From the NCBI RefSeq assembly GCF_010548145.1, contig NZ_JAAGLN010000055.1:1-34732 (forward strand): a DNA stretch of 34,732 bases. The letters are read 5' to 3'. The notes under the pieces were generated by a model. That model ran no database searches. It saw nothing but the letters and a program-made list of their open reading frames with translations, and was not told the DNA's origin. Positions within the stretch are counted from its first letter, which is position 1, and every line of letters begins with the position of its first letter. Made by a program: the position numbers and the translations under genes. This document shows, one piece after another, positions 7,813 to 15,994 of this stretch. The DNA is from Streptomyces sp. SID10853 (GTDB lineage: Bacteria > Actinomycetota > Actinomycetes > Streptomycetales > Streptomycetaceae).

Positions 7813-8166
7813 TCATGGCTTCCCCTGCGCGCCAATGCCGGTGGAGCCGACGTACGCGTATGCGGCGTAGTCGGAGTCGAGGTCGGTGATGATGTCGTCC
7901 CAGACGTAACGTGCCTGAACCGAGCGCTCGGAGACTTCCGGCCGGCGCCGCTTCTCCTCTACGGTGGTCTGGTCGACGGGGTAGATCTCGATGCGGCGGC
8001 CGCGGCCTTCGTTGTCCAGCAGCCGCTTGAGCGCCCCGGAGCGGACCAGGTTGTCCTTGCGGCGTTCCTGGTACGCCCTGTCGACGGCTTCGAGCTTGGC
8101 GCGGCTGGGGTGCGCTCCGCGCTGCCAGGAGCGCAGCAGGCGGGTGCTGATGCCGTGTTCGGCCAC
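7813..8166 (-). pseudogene. Tpg-like gene, copy 1, truncated and internally deleted
   Basis: The 117-residue frame from GTG 8166 is a near-copy of the product of 33107-33697 (ISTRLLRSWQRGAHPSR, then DNEGRGRRIEIYPVDQTTV). It lacks the first ~64 residues. It also lacks 19 residues near the C-terminus, an in-frame 57-bp deletion whose ends in the other copy are direct repeats of ATGTCGTCCCA. Four extra residues (QGKP) replace the end. Retained are the helix-turn-helix-like segment and the DLDSDYAAYAYVG tail. It still has an open frame and could be translated, but half of the N-terminal region is gone, so I treat it as decayed. Confidence 0.65.
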
Positions 8167-8169
8167 GGG

Positions 8170-8630
8170 TCACTCCCCCAGTGCGTAGAGGGTCTTCGCT
8201 TTGACCTGGGTCAGGTCGCGGCCTTCCGGGAACACCGTTTGCCAGTCTCCGGCGACGCGCAGTTCGTCGGTGCCCGACACCTGAACGACCGTCAGCCCTG
8301 ACGTGTGGGCTCTATGCGCCTTCAGCCACAGGTTCGCGAATGCCTGGGAACGGATGATGTGCATCTATCCGCAATGGCTTCCTTGCGCGCTTCCGCAAGA
8401 GTGCGGCGCATTCCAGGATTCCTTCGGAGGCGCCGGATGTCCATGATTCGTGAATGCCGGGCGCCTCGCAGTAGCGCAGCTTCGCGCAGCGCAGCAGGAG
8501 GCGGAGCGTGGGTTCGGTGACCCACAGGTCCCCCGGTTCCTTCCGGGCGCCGAGCGGTGAGGGGAGGTCCGGCGGCTCCCAGGTGGCCGGAGTGACCCGG
8601 TGGATGCCAGAGCGCTTCGGGTCGCTTTGA
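8170..8630 (-). pseudogene. Polymerase-like telomere gene remnant, copy 1
   Basis: This is a decayed copy of the C-terminal part of the gene at 33701-34732. The 3' part (8170-8364) still encodes HIIRSQAFANLWLKAHRAHT and VVQVSGTDELRVAGDW. Next to it a deletion of about 110 bp removed the segment corresponding to motif B of the intact copy and put the remainder out of frame. The part from about 8380 to 8630 matches the intact copy at DNA level, but no frame covers it. The match ends near 8630, so the 5' portion is missing entirely. Confidence 0.7.
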
Positions 8631-8789
8631 TGGCACCTGCTGGTGTGGCGGAATCGTGTCAGCGGCTCGCGACAGGGCTGTCACAGGTTCCAAGATTGCT
8701 TGACCTTGCCCCCAGGGGAAGGACAACAGTGTCTTCGTAGATTCACAGGTGTGCGCTCGCTGGCCAGGCGGGGCGAAGGGGGAGTTCGT

Positions 8790-9428
8790 GTGACCACGAC
8801 CTGCGTCATTCTCGACATCGGTGGCGTACTGGAGATCACGCCGGAAACCGGAGTGGTGCAACGGTGGGAAGAGCGGTTGGGGCTGCCGCTGGGCACCGTG
8901 AATGAGCGGATGCGCGACGTGTGGCGTGCTGGAAGCGTCGGGAGCATCAGCGAACACGACGTTCACCGGGAAGTGGCATCACGCTTGGGCCTCGACGTTC
9001 ACCAGCTCGAAGCCTTCATGGCTGACCTTTGGGCGGAGTATCTGGGGACGCCGAACGAGGAACTCATCGCCTATGTGCGGGGGCTGCAGGGACGATGCAG
9101 GCTGGGCATCCTGAGCAATAGCTTCGTCGGGGCTCGGGGACGGGAGACGGCGCTGTACCACTTCGACGAACTGGTCGAGCAGATCGTCTACTCGCACGAG
9201 ATCGGCGTGGAGAAGCCTGACCTGCGTGCCTTCGAAGCTGTTTGCGCCGGCTTGGGGGTGGGGCCGGAGAGCTGTCTCTTCGTGGACGATGCCGCAGCCA
9301 ACGTTGAGGCCGCCCAGGCGGCCGGCATGCAAGGGCATCTGTTCGAGGACAACATCGGGACGATCACGCGCATCGCAGCTCATCTGGACGCTGGGCCCTT
9401 GGCTCCAGCACGTGTCCTGCGCGGATGA
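8790..9428 (+). CDS. HAD-superfamily hydrolase
   Basis: Starting at GTG 8790, behind an AAGGGGGAG site, the protein has 212 residues. All HAD motifs are present: motif I VILDIGGVLE (the nucleophile Asp at residue 8, with the second Asp replaced by Gly, as in a common subgroup), motif II LSNS, motif III Lys in GVEKPD, and motif IV LFVDDAAANVEAA. The helical cap lies between motifs I and II. It resembles small phosphatases/dehalogenases of the HAD-IA group; the substrate is unknown. An upstream in-frame extension (8643) lacks a good ribosome site. The gene is isolated between the telomere-like remnant and an IS481-type fragment. Confidence 0.9.
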   Translation: MTTTCVILDIGGVLEITPETGVVQRWEERLGLPLGTVNERMRDVWRAGSVGSISEHDVHREVASRLGLDVHQLEAFMADLWAEYLGTPNEELIAYVRGLQGRCRLGILSNSFVGARGRETALYHFDELVEQIVYSHEIGVEKPDLRAFEAVCAGLGVGPESCLFVDDAAANVEAAQAAGMQGHLFEDNIGTITRIAAHLDAGPLAPARVLRG

Positions 9429-9479
9429 TGCGTCTGGCCGGTCTCTCCCTGACAGATCGAGTTGCTCGCCTTGCGAACC

Positions 9480-9725
9480 ATCCGCCATGAAACGGTCCTT
9501 CAGCCCGTCGATCCCCTCGGCCTCATAGCGCCGCAGCCACGTGTAGTAGCACTGACGGCTGATCCCGTAGTAGCGGCAGGTGGCAGCCACGCTCCCGCTC
9601 ACCTCCTCCACGTGGCGAAGCACCGACAGCCGGTGCTTCGCCCGCCTCGAGAGCTCGCGTTCAGTCATGAAGGTCTCCTGGATACGAGAGATCCGCCTGT
9701 CAACACCGTCGGTCAGTTTTGTACC
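9480..9725 (-). mobile_element. IS481-type transposase 5' fragment
   Basis: From ATG 9668 the frame encodes MTERELSRRAKHRLSVLRHV, then AATCRYYGISRQCYYTWLRR and YEAEGIDGLKDR, the N-terminal helix-turn-helix of an IS481-like transposase. The match stops after about 63 residues and the frame runs on antisense to the HAD gene. The outer end near 9690-9725 (TGTCAACACCGTCGGTCAGT) fits an insertion-sequence terminus. The catalytic DDE domain is missing, so this is a dead fragment. Confidence 0.75.
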
Positions 9726-9916
9726 TAGGCATGTACATCAAGTAGCTGTTTTCCGCGATCGGTCGTCGGTCTTCCCCGCAGCCTCGACGGTCTCGGTGGC
9801 GCACCGGCTGGTGGTCGCAATGACACCCCGGTCTGTTCCGGTCTGTTCCGACCGCAAAAGCATGTCGCGCTGCTCATGCCCTCAGGGCTCTGCGTGCAGG
9901 GGTTGAGGTGCTTCGC

Positions 9917-10939
9917 CTATTCGGGCATGGGGGCAGTTGTGGCGTCATCGGTGAGAGCGATGATGCGCTTGCCGGCGGCTCCGGTTCCGCGTTCGGCGTC
10001 ACGGTGGGCGTCGGCGATGTGCTCCAGCGGATAGGTGTCCGCGATCACGGGCTTGAGGTGTCCGGCCTGCACTTCGGCTGCAAGCCGGGTCAGAACGGCC
10101 GTGTCCGGGTTGCGCGCGGAGAAGCGGATCCGCCGGCTGCTGTGGACGCGGGATACGGCGACGGCCAGCATGCCGCGCAGAGGTGGTTCGACCGTCACCG
10201 CGGCCATGCGTCCGTTCTTGTTCAGATGGCGCCGGAGCGCCAGGAGTTCGGTGCCGACCGTGTCGATGATGACGTCGAACTTCGGAAGCCGGGCCAGCGG
10301 TGTATCGCGGTGGAGCACGTGCGAGGCGCCCAGCTCACGCGCCACGTCGTCGCCCGTCCGGCCGATGAGCGCGGTGACCATTCCGCCGGCGGCGACGGCG
10401 AACTGGAGCGCAGCCAGGCCGACACCGCCGGTGGCGCCGCGCACCAGGACGCTCTCGCCCTCACGGATGTGAGTCGTGTCCTTCACGGCGATCATGGCTG
10501 TCTGGCCGACTACGGGGAGCGCGGCGGCTTCCGCGAACGTGAGCCGGTTGGGCATGCGGGAGATGCTGGTTGCGGGCACGACCACGTAATCGGCTGCAGT
10601 TGCGGTCTGTGCGCGCAGGCTCACATTGCGGGGCAGCAGTCCCCACACCGCGTCGTCCGCCTTGAACCCTGTGACGTCGTCGCCGAGGACCGCGACGGTT
10701 CCGGCGAAGTCTCCGCCCACTCCCTTGGGAAAGCGCCGGCCTGTGAGGAGCTGCATCCCGCCCTGTCGGAGTCTCAGCTCCCCGTTGCTCACACCGGAGG
10801 CCACCACCCTCACCAGGACCTCGCCCGGGGCGGGCGTCGGGGTCGCGATCGTATTGACGCTCAGGACGTCCGGATCTCCGTAGGAGTGGTACTGCGCTGA
10901 CCGCATCGTGCTCGGCGGGGAAGGTCGCTCGTTGCTCAT
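9917..10939 (-). CDS. NAD(P)-dependent quinone oxidoreductase-like alcohol dehydrogenase
   Basis: The 340-residue protein starts at ATG 10939. It is a medium-chain dehydrogenase/reductase of the zinc-independent quinone oxidoreductase type: a GroES-like N-terminal domain (APGEVLVRVVASGVSNGELR, then GGDFAGTVAVLGDDV) and a Rossmann domain with VLVRGATGGVGLAALQFA. Zinc-ligand cysteines of classical alcohol dehydrogenases are absent. A later internal Met (MRSAQYHSYGDPDVL) is an alternative start. It is divergent from a TetR gene with a palindrome 8 bp upstream of the start codon, so repression by that TetR protein is likely. The substrate is unknown; such enzymes commonly reduce quinones or enones. 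Confidence 0.9.
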   Translation of the reverse strand: MSNERPSPPSTMRSAQYHSYGDPDVLSVNTIATPTPAPGEVLVRVVASGVSNGELRLRQGGMQLLTGRRFPKGVGGDFAGTVAVLGDDVTGFKADDAVWGLLPRNVSLRAQTATAADYVVVPATSISRMPNRLTFAEAAALPVVGQTAMIAVKDTTHIREGESVLVRGATGGVGLAALQFAVAAGGMVTALIGRTGDDVARELGASHVLHRDTPLARLPKFDVIIDTVGTELLALRRHLNKNGRMAAVTVEPPLRGMLAVAVSRVHSSRRIRFSARNPDTAVLTRLAAEVQAGHLKPVIADTYPLEHIADAHRDAERGTGAAGKRIIALTDDATTAPMPE

Positions 10940-10946
10940 ACACGCC

Positions 10947-10968
10947 AAACTAACCCATGGGTCAGTTT
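10947..10968. promoter_or_regulatory. TetR operator-like palindrome
   Basis: A 22-bp palindrome centred on ACCCATGGGT, with outer arms AAACT and AGTTT and one mismatched pair. It lies between the divergent oxidoreductase and TetR genes, the expected place for an autoregulated TetR operator. Confidence 0.75.
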
Positions 10969-11029
10969 GAAACCAGCCGGGTGGTCGGTTTCGTCGGCCC
11001 GTGGTCGGCCCGTGCCGCACAATGGAGGG

Positions 11030-11557
11030 GTGGCACAAATTCGTACACGCACGGGACTCGACGCGAGAGATGCGCTGGCCCGCGCCGCGCTGGAAGTGAT
11101 CCGCGAGGAAGGCTTCGGCGCCCTCTCGCTGCTCCGGGTTGCCCAACGGGTGGGCGTCAGCAAGTCAGCCGTCTACCACCACTTCCGCACCAAGGACGAA
11201 CTCGTTCAGCGCGCGCTCGCCCCGGTTGCCGACGGGCTTCGCGACATCATCGGGACACCCGCGCCGGTCGAGGAACGGATCGACCGGCTCATCGACCTCG
11301 CCCTCGCCCACAAAGAGGTCATCGCCCTGTGCTCGCCCGCCACCGCCGCCCGGATCGGCGAGCAGACCCTGGGCGACAACAATGCCCATGGGGTGGAGAT
11401 CATGCAGGCCCTGGCCCCGCCGGGCACCGGAGCCGTCCAGGCGCGCATACGCGTCGAGGTGTTCCTCGCAGCCCTCGCCGCAGCCGTCAACGCCTGCGAG
11501 CACAGCAGCGACATCGACGAACTGCGCCCCGCGCTGCGCAGCTTGATCCTTCCCTGA
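11030..11557 (+). CDS. TetR/AcrR-family regulator
   Basis: The N-terminal DNA-binding domain is clear: ALARAALEVIREEGFGALSL, then VAQRVGVSKSAVYHHFRTKD, the recognition helix, and ELV. A ligand-binding helical domain of about 120 residues follows. I use GTG 11030 (175 residues); GTG 11012 and TTG 10967 are in frame too. The GGAGG just before 11030 is very close to the codon, so the start is not settled. It is divergent from the oxidoreductase gene and probably represses it and itself through the 22-bp palindrome. Confidence 0.85.
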   Translation: MAQIRTRTGLDARDALARAALEVIREEGFGALSLLRVAQRVGVSKSAVYHHFRTKDELVQRALAPVADGLRDIIGTPAPVEERIDRLIDLALAHKEVIALCSPATAARIGEQTLGDNNAHGVEIMQALAPPGTGAVQARIRVEVFLAALAAAVNACEHSSDIDELRPALRSLILP

Positions 11558-11824
11558 CAGGCCCACGAGCAAGGGGGCGGAGCATTCGCCCCACGGCGTG
11601 GTCCGCTCGCACGGAACAGATTCTGCGTCTGCCCCATGCCCCTCGGCGCACAGGACGCAGCCGTACTCCGCACGCCGGGTCAGACAGGAGTAGACCTCAC
11701 CCGGGAAGCGGGACAGTTCCGCAAACGGATCCTGGGCTCCGACTGGTCGCAGCGCTGAGCGACCCCGTCTGCGTGGTTCTGACCAACTTGCTGCCCGCCC
11801 CGTCGGGCGGACAGGGTCTGAATC
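11558..11824. other. Intergenic region with a possible gene remnant
   Basis: A plus-strand stretch ending in TGA near 11760 reads LTREAGQFRKRILGSDWSQR at its end and looks like the C-terminus of some lost gene. I cannot name the family. Confidence 0.3.
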
Positions 11825-12322
11825 ATGCTTGAACTACGCACCCTGGAAGCAGACGACTGGCCCCTTTGGCGGGAGTTGCGACTGGCCGCGCTTACTGAGG
11901 CGCCCTACGCGTTCGGATCGACGCCGGCCCAGTGGCAGGGCTCCGGCGACCGAGAGGAACGCTGGCGTGCCCGTCTGTCGATTCCTGGCGCGCACGATCT
12001 CATCGCGCTCCTCGACGGTCTCCCCGTGGGCATGGCCAGCGGAGTGCCCGGCGAGGGGGCAGAGAACGTGGAGTTGATCTCGATGTGGGTCAACCCCACG
12101 GCTCGAGGCAAGGGCGTGGGTGACTACCTGATCCAGGCGGTCGAGCGGTGGGCGGCGGAGCGCGGTGCCACGACGCTGTGGTTGTCCGTCATGCCGGACA
12201 ACCGTAAGGCGACCGCACTCTATGAGCGGCACGGTTTCACGGACACGGCTGAGCCCGGCGGTCTTCTGCCCCATGGCGTGGACAGGGAGCGGGTCATGGC
12301 GAAGAGCCTGGCCGCTGTCTGA
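11825..12322 (+). CDS. GNAT-family N-acetyltransferase
   Basis: This 165-residue protein starts at ATG 11825. It has the GNAT fold: LRTLEADDWPLWRELRLAAL (strand 1/helix 1), GMASGVPGEGAENVELISMW (strands 2-4), and the acetyl-CoA loop VNPTARGKGVGDYLIQAV corresponding to Q/RxxGxG/A. These are followed by LWLSVMPDNRKATALYERHG and FTDT, the usual C-terminal signature. It transfers acetyl from acetyl-CoA to an amine of an unknown substrate. It is a single gene with no obvious partner. Confidence 0.93.
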   Translation: MLELRTLEADDWPLWRELRLAALTEAPYAFGSTPAQWQGSGDREERWRARLSIPGAHDLIALLDGLPVGMASGVPGEGAENVELISMWVNPTARGKGVGDYLIQAVERWAAERGATTLWLSVMPDNRKATALYERHGFTDTAEPGGLLPHGVDRERVMAKSLAAV

Positions 12323-12358
12323 TCTCCACTTCCGGGCACGGCGGGATCCCCCACGTGC

Positions 12359-13350
12359 TCAGGCTGCGGCGGCAAGAGGGCGTCCGCCCCAGCGAATGCC
12401 CTTCTCGCTGCGGACGCGAGCGCGTTCCCGGCGTTGTGCGACGAGTACGTCGGGGTGGCGAGCGTTGGCATTGCGCCAGCGCAGGCAGGCGTGCAGCGCG
12501 CCCGGGTCTGCACCGTGTGATTCGGATGGCTGGAATTGGCCGGGGTGGACTGCCGCAGCCGGCCGAAATGCGCCCTCGGTCGGGGACACCCCGCAGCCGG
12601 TCGTCGCCGACGGAGTAGCAGCCGCGGAAGTAGGTCACGCCGTGCGTGCGGCGGTAGGTCGCCAGCGGACGGTCAGGCTTGCCCTGCCTCGCCCAGCAGG
12701 AACCTGTGGTCGGCCTGATGCCCAGGGGCCCGAACTCGTCGAAGGCGAAGACTCGGTCGAGGAAGTGCTCCAGCACGTGCTCGATGCGGTCGAGCTTGGC
12801 GTCGCACTCGAGGTCGGGCAACTCCTTCCATGCCCTGGTGCGCTGGAAGGTGATTGCTGCGGCGCAACAGCAGGCACCTTAAGGCTTCACGGCTGATACG
12901 GATGACGCGTCCGTGCACGCGGCGCAGGTAGGCGGCGAGTTTGCGGACCGACCAGCGGGTGAAGGGCTGGCCGAGCTTGGCGGGGCGGGTGGTGGCCGTC
13001 TGGATGACGAAGTCCTCGTCGTCCAGGCTGAGCAGGCGGGGACGGCCTCCCGCCCATCGAGGCCCCAGACGGGCCAGGCCGATCTCGTTGAACCGCTGGA
13101 TCACGTCCAGCACCGTGCCCTCGCCGGCCTGAACCAGCCGGGCGATCCCGGGACACGGTTCCCGTCGGCCCATCGGTACGTAGTCGCGGCTCTTGGGCGG
13201 TTTCATCCGGCCGATGGTGGCGCCGCGCTGCACCACCTCGCCGCAAAGACCGCAGGCGATGTCCGCAAAGGGGGCGGTGCCGGTGGCGTACTGCCACCAG
13301 AAGCGTGCGCAGCCACCCGATCGGTGGCGGCGCCGAAAAGGCTCCGTGTC
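12359..13350 (-). pseudogene. IS630-family transposase, degraded
   Basis: The N-terminal winged-helix part is intact (VIQRFNEIGLARLGPRW, QPFTRWSVRKLAAYLRR, then ISREALRCLL). The catalytic part continues in a second frame with DAKLDRIEHVLEHFLDRVFA, the first DDE Asp in FAFDEFGPL, and THGVTYFRGCYSVGDDRL. A third frame gives only the end, LRWRNANARHPDVLVAQRRE, to TGA 12359-12361. The segment with the second Asp and the Glu is deleted. A frameshift near 12830 and the internal deletion inactivate it. Terminal repeats were not identified; the 5' limit is approximate. Confidence 0.8.
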
Positions 13351-13534
13351 CAATACGGGGAAGATTCACACACTTTAACCGCTAATATAAATTGCAAATG
13401 AGACATGAGGTGATTTACGCCATGGGCATGGTAAAGGAAATCGCAAAACCCTGAGACAGAGGAGCCGGAACTATTCATTCCTGGATTAGTTTTCTTGGCG
13501 CAGGAGTTCACGGATCGAAGAAAAGGAGAGTTGG

Positions 13535-14026
13535 GTGAAGCGTAAGTTCTTCGTGACCGCAGGAGCTGTAGCCCTCACCGTCGGCGGTTTGGCTACGACC
13601 AGTGCGCAGCCGGCGGCTGCGGCGGACAGCTACCTCCTCAAGAATGTCGCAACCGGTAAGTGCATGGAAGGCGATACCGCGTCCAAGGCCATCGCCGTGA
13701 AGATGGTGACCTGCAACAAGAACAGCGCTTATCAGAAGTGGGGGATATCGAGCGGTAAGATCGTCCTCGTATTCAGCGGCCTGGCCGAGAACTGTCTAGG
13801 AATCCCCAAGTCTCCCTCGGGAGATATTTCCCGCACGGTTGTAACCACGAGCTGCACGAACACAGCCTATAATTTCCAGATGCAAACAGGAGTGAAGTCG
13901 AATTACCCCATTGCATCGACGAATCCCGGTTGCTATGTCGGGCATTACAGCTCAGGAGACACCTGGCCATCCTGCTATGTCAACAGCGGAAGCAACACTC
14001 GCTGGGACTGGGTGTCGGCTCCGTAA
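13535..14026 (+). CDS. Secreted RICIN-like beta-trefoil protein
   Basis: This 163-residue protein starts at GTG 13535 behind AAAGGAG. A Sec signal peptide (MKRKFFVTAGAVALTVGGLA, cleavage after AQPAAAA) leads to a mature part of about 133 residues with six Cys and repeated LKNVATGKCMEG, AYQKWGIS and NFQM/CYV segments. These resemble ricin-type lectin repeats (QxW-like motif at YQKW and RWDW). It has no catalytic domain. Carbohydrate or wall binding is likely but not shown. The upstream DNA (13354-13534) is AT-richer than the surroundings and must hold its promoter. The base composition suggests a different origin from the neighbouring transposase remnant. Confidence 0.75.
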   Translation: MKRKFFVTAGAVALTVGGLATTSAQPAAAADSYLLKNVATGKCMEGDTASKAIAVKMVTCNKNSAYQKWGISSGKIVLVFSGLAENCLGIPKSPSGDISRTVVTTSCTNTAYNFQMQTGVKSNYPIASTNPGCYVGHYSSGDTWPSCYVNSGSNTRWDWVSAP

Positions 14027-14040
14027 GCATCTGTTGCTGT

Positions 14041-14085
14041 CCCGATCTTCGGGATTTCCGCCGAACGGCAATCCCGAAGATCGGG
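14041..14085. terminator. Strong terminator with 16-bp perfect stem
   Basis: CCCGATCTTCGGGATT (14041-14056) is perfectly complementary to AATCCCGAAGATCGGG (14070-14085). The 13-nt loop can itself form GCCG-AA-CGGC. It follows the RICIN-like gene by 14 bp. Confidence 0.9.
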
Positions 14086-14227
14086 CGGTCGTGGGGAGGC
14101 CGCCGGCTTCCACCCTCTATCCGGTAGTCGGCCCTGTGCTGCGTCAGGCATCCAATACGAGTCACAGGTCGACGACCGCTTGCACAATCTGTTCGTCCAG
14201 GTCCACCTGACAGACAGCCGCTCGCGA

Positions 14228-14387
14228 GCCGGCCGCGCACGGCCGGATTGGCGTACCGCACCCCGGGGTTGTGCTCCGCGAGCCGCTCGGCGAGGCGGTC
14301 GGCGCAGCCGCGCAGACCGGTCGTGTCGTCGCCGACGCCCTCGGTCTGGCTGTCGCCGAGGGCCACGTAGCGCAGGCAGGCCGTCAT
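14228..14387 (-). pseudogene. SGNH/GDSL hydrolase 5' fragment
   Basis: From ATG 14387 the frame encodes LRYVALGDSQTEGVGDD, the block I GDS motif with the nucleophile Ser, then CADRLAERLAEHNPGVRYAN. This is the start of a GDSL/SGNH esterase. Family resemblance ends after about 52 residues and the frame continues with unrelated sequence to 13980, into the RICIN gene's 3' end. Blocks II-V are missing. Its ATG overlaps the PadR stop in an ATGA, so the two genes were once translationally coupled. Confidence 0.8.
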
Positions 14388-14950
14388 CGGCCGGACCTCG
14401 CCGTGCGCAGGCCGAGGATCTCCAGAGCGCGCTCGCCCCACCGCAGGTTCTCCTGCTCCAGGGAGATGCCGCGCAGCAGCGTCAGGTAGGGGCCGACCCG
14501 CTCGCCGTCCCGCAGGAACTCCTCCTCGGTCATGCCCTGCAGCAGGTGGGTGCGTACGCGCTCGTACCGGGCCAGCTTGCCCGTGGCCCACGCCATGCGC
14601 TCCTCGATGTGGGTCCGTACGGCGGCCGTGTCGCCGACGTCCGCGGCCTGCACCTTGACCATCAGCTCGTCGCGCACGGCGATGGGCCGCGGCTCCTTGG
14701 CGGTGAACGCGGCGAGGTCGGCACGCCCGCCGTCGGTGAGCGTGAACAGCCGCTTGTTCGGCCTGCGTTCCTGCGGGACGACCCGGGCCTCGATCAGGCC
14801 GTCGGCGGCGAGTCGCTCCAGCTCGCGGTAGAGCTGCTGGGGCGTCGCGGCCCAGAAGTTGGACACGGACACATCGAAGATCTTCGCCAGGTCGTAGCCC
14901 GAAGCCTCGCCCTCCAGGAGGGCCGCGAGCACCGCGTATTTCAAAGACAT
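14384..14950 (-). CDS. PadR-family transcriptional regulator
   Basis: Starting at ATG 14950 (MSLKYAVL) the protein has 188 residues. The PadR winged helix is typical: YAVLAALLEGEASGYDLAKI, VSNFWAATPQQLYRELERLA and a wing around RRPNKRLFTLTDGGRADL. The C-terminal dimerisation helices (MAWATGKLARYERVRTH) are of PadR subfamily 1/VirR type. It is divergent from the NTF2-like gene, with an inverted repeat between them, and is followed by the truncated GDSL gene. It probably represses its own and the divergent promoter. The effector is unknown. Confidence 0.92.
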   Translation of the reverse strand: MSLKYAVLAALLEGEASGYDLAKIFDVSVSNFWAATPQQLYRELERLAADGLIEARVVPQERRPNKRLFTLTDGGRADLAAFTAKEPRPIAVRDELMVKVQAADVGDTAAVRTHIEERMAWATGKLARYERVRTHLLQGMTEEEFLRDGERVGPYLTLLRGISLEQENLRWGERALEILGLRTARSGR

Positions 14951-14967
14951 CTGGACACCGTACAGTG

Positions 14968-15007
14968 ATGCGATTATTTTCATCCGCACCTATTAAATAA
15001 TTTGCAT
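14968..15007. promoter_or_regulatory. Inverted repeat in the PadR/NTF2 divergent promoter
   Basis: ATGC plus ATTATTT (14968-14979) is mirrored by AAATAAT plus GCAT (14995-15007), in an unusually AT-rich stretch between the two divergent genes. PadR proteins commonly bind ATGN-spaced dyads of this sort. The operator role is inferred from position. Confidence 0.55.
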
Positions 15008-15045
15008 ATGGGTGCATCGGGGCCCGGATCAGGAGAGGTGTCGCC

Positions 15046-15438
15046 ATGCAGGCATTCCGCAAGGCCGTGGAGGCGGACGACCACGGGGCGATCGAGGCGC
15101 TGCTCGCCGACGACGCCGTCTTCACCAGCCCGGTCGTCTTCAAGCCGTACCCGGGCAAGGCGGTCACGATGGCGATCCTGCGTGCGGTGACCCGCGTCTT
15201 CGAGGACTTCCACTACGTCCGGGAGATCAACGACGTGAGCGGGCGCGACCACGTTCTCGTCTTCGATGCGCGCGTCGGCGACCGCTCGATCAGCGGCGCC
15301 GACTTCCTGCACGTGAACGACGAGGGCCTGATCGACGAGTTCACGGTCATGGTCCGCCCGCTGTCGGCAGCCAAGGCCCTGCAAGCAGCGATGGCGGAGC
15401 AGTTCGACCGGATCGCGGAGGAGGCCGCTCAGGCCTGA
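15046..15438 (+). CDS. NTF2-like (SnoaL-type) family protein
   Basis: This 130-residue protein starts at ATG 15046 with GAGAGG upstream. It has the SnoaL/NTF2-like pattern: FRKAVEADDHGAIEALLADD, AVFTSPVVFKPYPGK, VFEDFHYVREIND, then strands VLVFDARVGDRSISGADFLH and DEGLIDEFTVMVRPLSA. The fold forms a cone used by isomerases, hydrolases and ligand-binding proteins; the role here is unknown. It is probably controlled by the divergent PadR gene. Confidence 0.85.
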   Translation: MQAFRKAVEADDHGAIEALLADDAVFTSPVVFKPYPGKAVTMAILRAVTRVFEDFHYVREINDVSGRDHVLVFDARVGDRSISGADFLHVNDEGLIDEFTVMVRPLSAAKALQAAMAEQFDRIAEEAAQA

Positions 15439-15994
15439 CGGCGCGCAGCCGCTCGGCACCCTCCTCTCCAGTGGCGCCGAAGAGCCCTACGAGGTGGAGC
15501 TGGCCGTCGCAGTCGATCGCTGGCCAGGGCAGGCGCGAGGCGGTGCGGCAGGATGCCGTGCGGGCGGAGCGGGAGGCCCGGCGGGAGGAGCAGGAGGCTG
15601 CGGAGCGGCGGCGCCAGGAAGTGGAGGAGCTGGTTCTGGTTCGCAGCGCCCCACGAGGCGCGCAGACTCGCCGCCGTCCTGCCCCGGGGGGCCGGATCGT
15701 CCACCTCGACCTGCCCGAGCACGAACAGCTCACCCTGTGCGGAAGCGGCCGGCCGGCAGCACTTCTCGTCCGCAACTTCCACGGTGCCGTGCAGGACTTC
15801 ACGCCCCCGTTCCGACGTGCACTGGCAGACGCTGCTCCCTCCCGAGGGCAGCGGCATCATCACCCATGACGGCCTGGCCTCGTGGAGCCTCGGGTCGCAG
15901 ACGAGACGCGGTGGGCCCCTCATCGACTGGGACACGGCAGGCCCCGGGCCCCTTCTGTGGAACAAGTTCGGCGCATGCAGGGGCAGTTGGCCCG
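15439..15994 (+). other. Region with decayed coding sequence
   Basis: No intact gene. A plus-strand stretch around 15480-15640 encodes a charged coiled-coil-like segment (REAVRQDAVRAEREARREE). Further on another frame has GPLIDWDTAGPGPLLW (about 15913-15960), which resembles the IDWDTAGPGP segment of aminoglycoside phosphotransferase-like kinases. The two lie in different frames and no start or complete domain is visible. Confidence 0.4.

Noticed and set aside
8979..9668. 229-residue minus-strand frame as a full transposase
   Set aside because: Only the first ~63 residues are transposase; the rest is antisense to the HAD gene.
9820..9850. CCGGTCTGTT repeated next to each other, possible CRISPR-like or operator repeat
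   Set aside because: Only two units with no spacer pattern; no further copies nearby.
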